Shown here piece after piece: positions 6,146 through 10,348 of a stretch of 10,348 bases of DNA. The notes below the pieces were generated by a model. That model did not search any database. It saw only the letters and a program-made list of their open reading frames with translations, and was not told the DNA's origin. The DNA lies in NCBI RefSeq assembly GCF_946885855.1, contig NZ_CAMPHH010000112.1, positions 1 through 10,348 on the forward strand, read 5' to 3'. The first letter of the stretch is position 1, and every line of letters begins with the position of its first letter. The DNA is from an uncultured Actinotalea sp. (GTDB lineage: Bacteria; Actinomycetota; Actinomycetes; Actinomycetales; Cellulomonadaceae). Both the position numbers and the translations under genes were made by a program.

Positions 6146-7033
6146 TCAGCCCAGGTCTCCGGCGCAGAGGTCCTCTGTCGTCAGGTCGCCCGTCGGGCGC
6201 TCCTCGGCGGTGAACCCGAAGTCGCCGACGATCGACAGGTAGCGCTCCTCGTCGGCGACGATCTCCGCGAGCACCTCGTTGTACGCCTCGAGGAGCTCCG
6301 TGTCCCCGTCGCGGAAGACCGTGCCGCCGGCGCCGACCTGCGGCACGCCGTCGATCTCCTGCACGAAGGACTCGGTCACCTCGACCGGGGCGTCGCTGTT
6401 GTCGGCCATCCAGTTCAGGGAGATGCCCGTGAGCGCAAAGGCGTCGGCGCGACCGTTGACGACGGCGTCCATGCCGTCGTTCGGGCCGCCGACCTGCAGC
6501 GCGTCGATGCCCAGCTGCTCGGCGTAGCTCGTCTCGATGGCGCCGGTCATCGTGGCGAAGGAGACGTCCTCCTCCGACTCCGCGATCGAGGTGATGTCGG
6601 TCAGCCCGAGCGGGTTGCCCTCCTCGACCATGAGCGCGGTCGTGTACATGAACTCCGGCTCGCTGAACGCGGCCTGCTCGCAGCGCTCCGGGAGGATCGA
6701 CATGCCCGCGCTGATGACGTCGAAGCGGCCGGCCGTCAGCCCCGGGATGAGCTGACCGAACTCGGCCTGGACGCCCTCGATCTCGTCGATGCCGAGCTCG
6801 GAGAAGATCTCGCGGTGCAGCGCGACGGTGGCCCCGGTCAGGTCCCCGTTGTCGTCCTCGAAGCTGTAGGGCGCCTCGCCGGCGAAGCCGACCGTGATCG
6901 ACCCGCTCTCCCGGGCGGCTTCCAGGGTGCTGCCGGAGGAGTCGGACTCCCCGCCGCAGGCGGCGACCGTCGTCAGTGCCAGGACGCCGAGCCCGGCCGT
7001 CAGCGCGCGACGGCGTGCGGCAGTGTTCGTCAT
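6146..7033 (-). CDS. ehuB: Ectoine/hydroxyectoine-binding lipoprotein EhuB
   Basis: This 295-residue extracytoplasmic solute-binding protein of family 3 (SBP_bac_3) delivers substrate to EhuCD. The N-terminus MTNTAARRR plus a hydrophobic stretch ends in TVAAC, a lipobox with C26 as the lipidation site, so it is membrane-anchored. After a Ser/Gly linker the mature domain reads SITVGFAGEAPYSFEDDNG, then EFGQLIPGLTAGRFDVISAG and MSILPERCEQAAFSEP. These blocks match EhuB better than general glutamine or histidine binders. Start ATG 7033 is preceded by AGGGGA 6 nt upstream. The frame extends upstream to 7144, but that part lacks a signal-peptide character and is not used. It is first in a four-gene operon. 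The family assignment is strong; the ectoine substrate is inferred from the complete ehuBCDA order and motif similarity. Confidence 0.87.
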   Translation of the reverse strand: MTNTAARRRALTAGLGVLALTTVAACGGESDSSGSTLEAARESGSITVGFAGEAPYSFEDDNGDLTGATVALHREIFSELGIDEIEGVQAEFGQLIPGLTAGRFDVISAGMSILPERCEQAAFSEPEFMYTTALMVEEGNPLGLTDITSIAESEEDVSFATMTGAIETSYAEQLGIDALQVGGPNDGMDAVVNGRADAFALTGISLNWMADNSDAPVEVTESFVQEIDGVPQVGAGGTVFRDGDTELLEAYNEVLAEIVADEERYLSIVGDFGFTAEERPTGDLTTEDLCAGDLG

Positions 7034-7141
7034 GAGGTCCCCTTCGGTTGGACGAGGCACACGCCCCACTGCCGGACCGCTGAGGTCCCGACGCAGGATG
7101 AGTCGCCCCGAATGGTCATGGCGCGTCGTTGACCGTACGCG

Positions 7142-7175
7142 CATCGATCGTTGGCTTCCACCGGCAAGATCGATG
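7142..7175. repeat. Inverted repeat upstream of ehuB, candidate operator
   Basis: CATCGATC at 7142-7149 is matched by GATCGATG at 7168-7175, with 18 bp between the arms. It lies about 110-140 bp upstream of the ehuB ATG. The arrangement suits a dimeric regulator, but none is encoded nearby. Confidence 0.4.
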
Positions 7176-7284
7176 GTGATCCGGTCCCGGATGACCAGCG
7201 ACGGAGGGCCGAGAACGTCGCCTGACCAGCCATCCCGGCCGGGCGGCCGCGGCCTGCGCAGCAGTCGTGTGCGCAGGGGGCACT

Positions 7285-7300
7285 GTTATCGAAATGTGAT
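7285..7300 (-). promoter_or_regulatory. GlnR-like half site (AC-N9-AC)
   Basis: On the minus strand ATCAC-ATTTCG-ATAAC fits the actinobacterial GlnR pattern GTNAC-N6-GAAAC in spacing and in the core AC-N9-AC. Only one a/b pair is present, about 250 bp upstream of ehuB. It is a weak match, listed because nitrogen control of a solute importer would make sense. Confidence 0.2.
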
Positions 7301-7356
7301 CTGCGGCGCTGGCGGCCCTCGCGCGCGGCGCACGCTCGCTGCCCGGCGGGACGGCC

Positions 7357-7370
7357 GTCACCGCGGTGAC
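7357..7370. repeat. Perfect 14-bp palindrome GTCACCGCGGTGAC
   Basis: The palindrome is self-complementary and sits 98 bp before the ATG at 7468. Its length and symmetry suit an operator for a dimeric helix-turn-helix repressor. In GC-rich DNA, short palindromes also arise by chance. Confidence 0.35.
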
Positions 7371-7467
7371 GCAGGCGCCGTCGGATCCCGCTGGGCATCG
7401 GGTGATCCACGGGTGAAAACCCGGTCCTCCACTGGCCCCGACCACGCGATCCGCAGAGACTTCAGAC

Positions 7468-7653
7468 ATGGACGAGCTCGTGGTGATGGTGACCGATGCG
7501 GACGTGAAGGCCGCCCGGGACGCCGTGCGACGCGCGCAGCTGGACGGCGTGGCTCCTGAGCGCCTGGCGCGGCTCCGGCGCGATCTCGAGCAGCTCTACC
7601 GCCTCCAGGCCCGCCAGATGATCGACGAGTTCCGGGCGCGCGAGCGGGGCTGA
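7468..7653 (+). CDS. Small helical protein of unknown function
   Basis: This 61-residue protein is predicted to be almost wholly alpha-helical and amphipathic. Two helices, DADVKAARDAVRRAQLDG and PERLARLRRDLEQLYRLQAR, could form a hairpin or short coiled coil. It has no membrane segment, cysteine or known catalytic motif. Codon use is strongly GC-biased at third positions, like the neighbouring genes, which supports real coding. The start at ATG 7468 is the longest reading. It has only a weak AGAG upstream, and ATG 7486 is an alternative that removes six residues. It points the same way as the cation transporter 123 bp downstream, which has its own promoter candidate, so a common function is not implied. 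Confidence 0.65.
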   Translation: MDELVVMVTDADVKAARDAVRRAQLDGVAPERLARLRRDLEQLYRLQARQMIDEFRARERG

Positions 7654-7716
7654 GCCGCATCGACGACAGCGGCTGAGCAGCGGACGTGACCGCGGCTGAG
7701 CCGCTGGGGACCCGGG
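7648..7716. repeat. Three copies of GGCTGAGC spaced exactly 23 bp
   Basis: GGCTGAGCNGC starts at 7648, 7671 and 7694, with a constant 23-bp period (about two helical turns). The first copy covers the stop codon of the small gene. The third lies next to the candidate promoter of the cation transporter. Outside the 11-bp core the units diverge. They could be iterated regulator sites or degenerate tandem duplications. Confidence 0.4.
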
Positions 7717-7718
7717 AC

Positions 7719-7724
7719 TAGCAT
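7719..7724 (+). promoter_or_regulatory. Candidate -10 box (TAGCAT) of the cation efflux gene
   Basis: TAGCAT fits TANNNT and lies 53 bp before the ATG at 7777. The -35 region is poor (CTGAGC at 7696-7701, 17-bp spacer) and falls in the third repeat, which would let a bound regulator block or aid polymerase. Confidence 0.35.
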
Positions 7725-7730
7725 CGCTGG

Positions 7731-7749
7731 CGCGTCCCTGCCGGACGCG
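7731..7749 (+). promoter_or_regulatory. Hairpin in the leader of the cation efflux gene
   Basis: A perfect 7-bp stem CGCGTCC/GGACGCG with loop CTGCC sits between the candidate -10 and the ribosome binding site. It could stabilise the leader or take part in translational control. No U-run follows, so it is not an obvious terminator. Confidence 0.4.
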
Positions 7750-7776
7750 ACGAGCCGAAGGCTGCGGAGGTCGGAC

Positions 7777-8697
7777 ATGGGCGGCGGCCACGCGCACGGG
7801 CACGCGCCGACGGCGACCGGCCGGCACCGGCGACGCCTGCTCGCCGTGCTGCTCCTGACGTTGCTGGTGGCGGGCGTGCAGGTCGTCGGCGGACTGCTGT
7901 CCGGGTCGCTGGCGCTCCTGGCGGACGCGGGGCACATGCTCACCGACGCCACGGGCGTCGGCATCGCACTCGTCGCGGCCACCCTCGCCTCCCGCCCCGC
8001 GACCGACGCGCGCACCTTCGGCCTGCAGCGGGCGGAGATCCTCGCCGCGCTGGCGAACGGGCTGCTGCTCCTCGCGCTGGGCGTGTGGGTCGTCGTCGAG
8101 GCGGTGCGGCGCTGGTCCGACCCACCCGACGTCGCGACGGGCCTGATGCTCGCGGTGGCGCTGGGTGGTGCGGCCGCCAACCTCGTCGGCCTGCTCCTGC
8201 TGCACCGGGGCCGCGAGGAGAGCCTGAACGTCCGCGGTGCCTACCTCGAGGTGCTGGCGGACCTCCTGGGCTCGATCGCCGTGATCGTCGCGGCGGTCGT
8301 CATCATGATGACCGGCTGGACCCGCGCCGACGTCGTCGCGTCCGCGGTCATCGGTGCCGTCGTGGTGCCGCGCGCCGCGCTGCTGCTGCGGGACGTCGTC
8401 GACGTGCTGCTCGAGGCGACCCCGCGCGGGCTGGACCTGCAGCAGGTCCGCGACCACATCGGCGGGGTCCGCGGCGTCCTCGAGGTCCACGACCTCCACG
8501 CGTGGACGATCACCAGCGGCGCGCCCGCGCTGTCGGCGCACGTCGTCGTCGACGCCGACTGCCTCGCCGAGGACCGCACGGGCGAGGTGCTGGACCGGCT
8601 CACGGCCTGCCTGACGGAGCACTTCGCCGTCGAGCACTGCACGTTCCAGCTCGAGCCGGTCGGCCACCGCGAGCACGAGGCCGCCCAGCACGCCTGA
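7777..8697 (+). CDS. Cation diffusion facilitator (zinc-type CDF) efflux transporter with altered TM5 site
   Basis: This 306-residue CDF protein is predicted to export divalent cations by proton antiport. The N-terminus has a short His-rich sequence (GGGHAHGHA). Six membrane helices follow: ~21-41, 44-70, 86-108, 121-141, 155-178 and 184-200. TM2 has the metal site HMLTD (H53, D57), with D50 ahead of it. In TM5 the matching residues are EVLAD (E158, D162), where zinc exporters such as CzcD and ZitB have HxxxD. The cytoplasmic C-terminal domain carries EVHDLHAWTITSG (His238, His241), the family's dimerisation and regulatory motif. ATG 7777 follows GGAGGT by 6 nt. It converges with the regulator ending at 8746. 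The glutamate could alter metal preference, so zinc as substrate is inference. Confidence 0.9.
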   Translation: MGGGHAHGHAPTATGRHRRRLLAVLLLTLLVAGVQVVGGLLSGSLALLADAGHMLTDATGVGIALVAATLASRPATDARTFGLQRAEILAALANGLLLLALGVWVVVEAVRRWSDPPDVATGLMLAVALGGAAANLVGLLLLHRGREESLNVRGAYLEVLADLLGSIAVIVAAVVIMMTGWTRADVVASAVIGAVVVPRAALLLRDVVDVLLEATPRGLDLQQVRDHIGGVRGVLEVHDLHAWTITSGAPALSAHVVVDADCLAEDRTGEVLDRLTACLTEHFAVEHCTFQLEPVGHREHEAAQHA

Positions 8698-8745
8698 GCC
8701 CCGGTCCCCTCCCGCCGGACCCGAGCCGACGCGAACCCGGAGCCG

Positions 8746-10341
8746 TCAGCGCGGGGCGTGCCGCTCGAGGAAGGCGAACACCTCCGTCTGGTCCACGCCC
8801 GGGAAGGCCCCGACCGGGAGGGCGGCGAGCATGCTGGCGTGGGGACGCGCGGCCGGCCATGCCCGGCCGTCCCACCGCGCCGCGAGGTCGGCGGGCGGGC
8901 GGCGGCAGCAGTCCGGTTCCGGGCAGCGCGACACGGCCCGTTCCGTCGTCTCCCGGCCCCGGAACCAGCGCACCTGGGCGAACGGCACCCCGACGCTCAC
9001 GGAGAACGTCCCGTCCCCGCCCGCCTGCACCCGGGACGTGCACCAGTACGTGCCCGTCGCGGTGTCCGTGTACTGGTAGTACGGGCTGAAGCGGTCCGGG
9101 ACGTCGAACACCACGCGGGCGGTCCAGCGGCGGCAGACGGGCTGGCCCTCGATCGCGCCGAGCGCGTCGCTGGGGAAGCGGACGCCGTCGTTCTCGTACG
9201 CCTTGTGCAGCGTGCCGTCCTCGTGGACCTTCATGAAGTGCACCGGGATGCCGAGGTGCCGGGTCGCGAGGTTGGTGAACCGGTGCGCGGCGGTCTCGTA
9301 GGGCACACCGAAGGCGTCCCGGAGGTCCTCGACGGACAGGCGCCGCTCGTCCTTCGCGGTGCGCAGCATGCCGACGGCGGCCTCCTGCGGCACGAGCAGC
9401 GCGGCGGCCAGGTAGTTGGTCTGCACCCGCTGGCGCAGGAAGTCTCCGTAGTCGGTGGGCTCGCCGTGGCCGAGGACGTGCGCGGCGAGCGCCTGCAGCA
9501 CCACGGAGCGGGGGTCGCTCGAGACGGCCGTGGCGTGCGGGAGGTAGATCCGCCCGTGCGCGGTGTCGGTGACGGAGCGCGTCGAGTGCGGCAGGTCGTG
9601 GACGTGGTGGAGCGTGAAGCCGAGGTGCGCGGCGATCTCCGCGGTCTCGCGCTGCGACAGCGGACCGCCCGTGTGGCCGACGGCGGCGAGCAGCTCCTGG
9701 GCGTGCGTCTCCAGGTCCCCGAACCAGTTGTCCTGGTCGCGCATCGTCGCCCGCAGCTCCGAGTTCGCGCGCCGGGCCTCCTCCGGGGTCGCCGCGCGCT
9801 CGGTGAGCAGTCGGGCGATCTCTCGCTGCAGCCCGACGATCGTCTCCAGGGCGTCGGCCGGGAGCGAGCGCCCCACCTTGACCTGCGGCAGCCCGAGCGC
9901 GGCGTGCAGGGGCCCGCGCTGGGCGCGTTCGAGCTCGATCTCCAGCGCGGCGCGCCGGCTGGGTGGCTCGGGGGAGAGCAGGTCCGCCAGCGTCACGCCC
10001 AGCACCTCGGCGACCAGCTGCAGCAGGGACAGGCGCGCCTCACGGCGGCCGTTCTCCAGGACGGAGATCTGGGACGGCGCGCGGCCGACGGCGGCGCCGA
10101 GGTCCTCGAGCGTCAGGCCGCGCTGGGTCCGCAGGTGGCGCACGCGACGGCCGATCACGAGCGGGTCGACCGCGGGCCGCTCGCGCGCGCCGTCGCCGCC
10201 GTCGGCATGCCGGGCGCCGGGGTCCGCCGCGGCGGTGCGAGGACCCACCGGTGCACGGCCGGGCGCGCGTGCCGACACGCCGGGCGCCGCCGTCGGGCGG
10301 TGGGGCGCGGGGTGGGCGGAGGTCCGTGGTGCGGGAGCCAT
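8746..10341 (-). CDS. RamB/PrpR-type (ScfR) transcriptional regulator with HTH and degenerate IrrE domain
   Basis: This 531-residue regulator has several parts. An Ala/Pro/Arg-rich extension of ~58 residues precedes an Xre-type HTH at ~62-118 (IGRRVRHLRTQRGLTLEDLG). An ImmA/IrrE-like middle domain contains AAHVLGH (H288-V-L-G-H292), where the catalytic Glu of HExxH is Val, then QTNYLAAALLVP. The C-terminal domain (DUF2083-like) has C403, C434 and CPEPDCC (473-479). The order matches actinobacterial RamB, PrpR and MldR regulators of acetate, propionate and lipid metabolism, which sense acyl-CoA. The family's PrpR has been reported to hold an iron-sulfur cluster. The extension is unusual, so the true start may be downstream; GTG candidates at 10278 and 10248 lack clear ribosome binding sites. 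The promoter region is outside the window, as would be any divergent target such as glyoxylate-shunt genes. Confidence 0.88.
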   Translation of the reverse strand: MAPAPRTSAHPAPHRPTAAPGVSARAPGRAPVGPRTAAADPGARHADGGDGARERPAVDPLVIGRRVRHLRTQRGLTLEDLGAAVGRAPSQISVLENGRREARLSLLQLVAEVLGVTLADLLSPEPPSRRAALEIELERAQRGPLHAALGLPQVKVGRSLPADALETIVGLQREIARLLTERAATPEEARRANSELRATMRDQDNWFGDLETHAQELLAAVGHTGGPLSQRETAEIAAHLGFTLHHVHDLPHSTRSVTDTAHGRIYLPHATAVSSDPRSVVLQALAAHVLGHGEPTDYGDFLRQRVQTNYLAAALLVPQEAAVGMLRTAKDERRLSVEDLRDAFGVPYETAAHRFTNLATRHLGIPVHFMKVHEDGTLHKAYENDGVRFPSDALGAIEGQPVCRRWTARVVFDVPDRFSPYYQYTDTATGTYWCTSRVQAGGDGTFSVSVGVPFAQVRWFRGRETTERAVSRCPEPDCCRRPPADLAARWDGRAWPAARPHASMLAALPVGAFPGVDQTEVFAFLERHAPR

Positions 10342-10348
10342 GCCTCAC

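Larger units (their letters stand above)
7034..7467. promoter_or_regulatory. Intergenic control region between divergent ehuB and the 61-residue gene
   Basis: This 434-bp stretch has no credible gene. It contains an inverted repeat CATCGATC/GATCGATG (7142-7149, 7168-7175), an AT-richer island GTTATCGAAATGTGAT (7285-7300), and a perfect 14-bp palindrome GTCACCGCGGTGAC (7357-7370). A small CGGGT-GAAA-ACCCG hairpin lies at 7410-7423. Any of the first three could be operators for the importer or the short gene. I could not define a convincing -35/-10 pair for either direction. No riboswitch fold was recognised. Confidence 0.5.

Noticed and set aside
7034..7144. Upstream extension of ehuB to 7144
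   Set aside because: It would bury the lipoprotein signal peptide 37 residues inside the protein. ATG 7033 has its own Shine-Dalgarno.
7410..7423. CGGGT-GAAA-ACCCG hairpin as a terminator
   Set aside because: The 5-bp stem is short, no T-run follows, and no gene ends just before it.
7116..7469. Minus-strand 117-codon frame in the ehuB upstream region
   Set aside because: Its composition is not protein-like, it has no motif, and it overlaps the candidate control sites.
7462..8691. Minus-strand frame of 409 codons over the CDF gene
   Set aside because: It is a His/Arg/Gln-rich shadow of the CDF gene, which has complete family motifs and a good ribosome binding site.

Overview
The window is very GC-rich, has GC-biased third codon positions, and carries TANNNT-type -10 boxes and a likely leaderless gene. 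It also holds a RamB/PrpR-type regulator and an Ehu-type ABC operon. Together these point to a high-GC actinobacterium, most likely in the Micrococcales (Cellulomonas-like). The genus is inference. I found no transposase, CRISPR array, intact prophage gene or rRNA.

Layout. 1-738 is gene-poor and locally lower in GC. It holds a short HELGH metallopeptidase-like fragment, two pairs of 11-bp direct repeats, and an ORF tail resembling an integrase end. It ends at the 3' side of tRNA-Asn(GTT) (739-811, minus), so it looks like the decayed edge of an element inserted at that tRNA. From 826 to 1812 there is a small membrane-protein ORF or transporter C-terminal remnant, a convergent 170-residue conserved actinobacterial protein, and tRNA-Ile2(CAT).

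From 1922 to 3935 two overlapping plus-strand genes encode a single-pass exported protein and a polytopic HTTM (vitamin K-dependent carboxylase-like) protein fused to a C-terminal DCC/DUF393 thiol-redox domain. This is the least understood unit and the best candidate for undescribed biology. Converging on it with a 7-bp gap is a minus-strand operon (7033 to 3943): a lipoprotein binding protein, two permeases and an ATPase, matching the ectoine/hydroxyectoine importer EhuBCDA. The genes are overlapping or closely spaced. A 434-bp upstream region contains several possible operators.

To the right, a 61-residue helical protein precedes a cation diffusion facilitator (7777-8697). In the facilitator, the usual TM5 metal-site histidine is glutamate. 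Its leader has three 23-bp-spaced repeats and a hairpin. The last gene (10341 to 8746, minus) is a RamB/PrpR-family regulator with a degenerate IrrE-type motif and C-terminal cysteines. It starts at the window edge, so any divergently transcribed target lies outside.

The tRNAs, importer, cation transporter and regulator are ordinary actinobacterial housekeeping or uptake functions. The HTTM-DCC pair, the CDF metal-site substitution and the tRNA-Asn boundary are the items to follow up.
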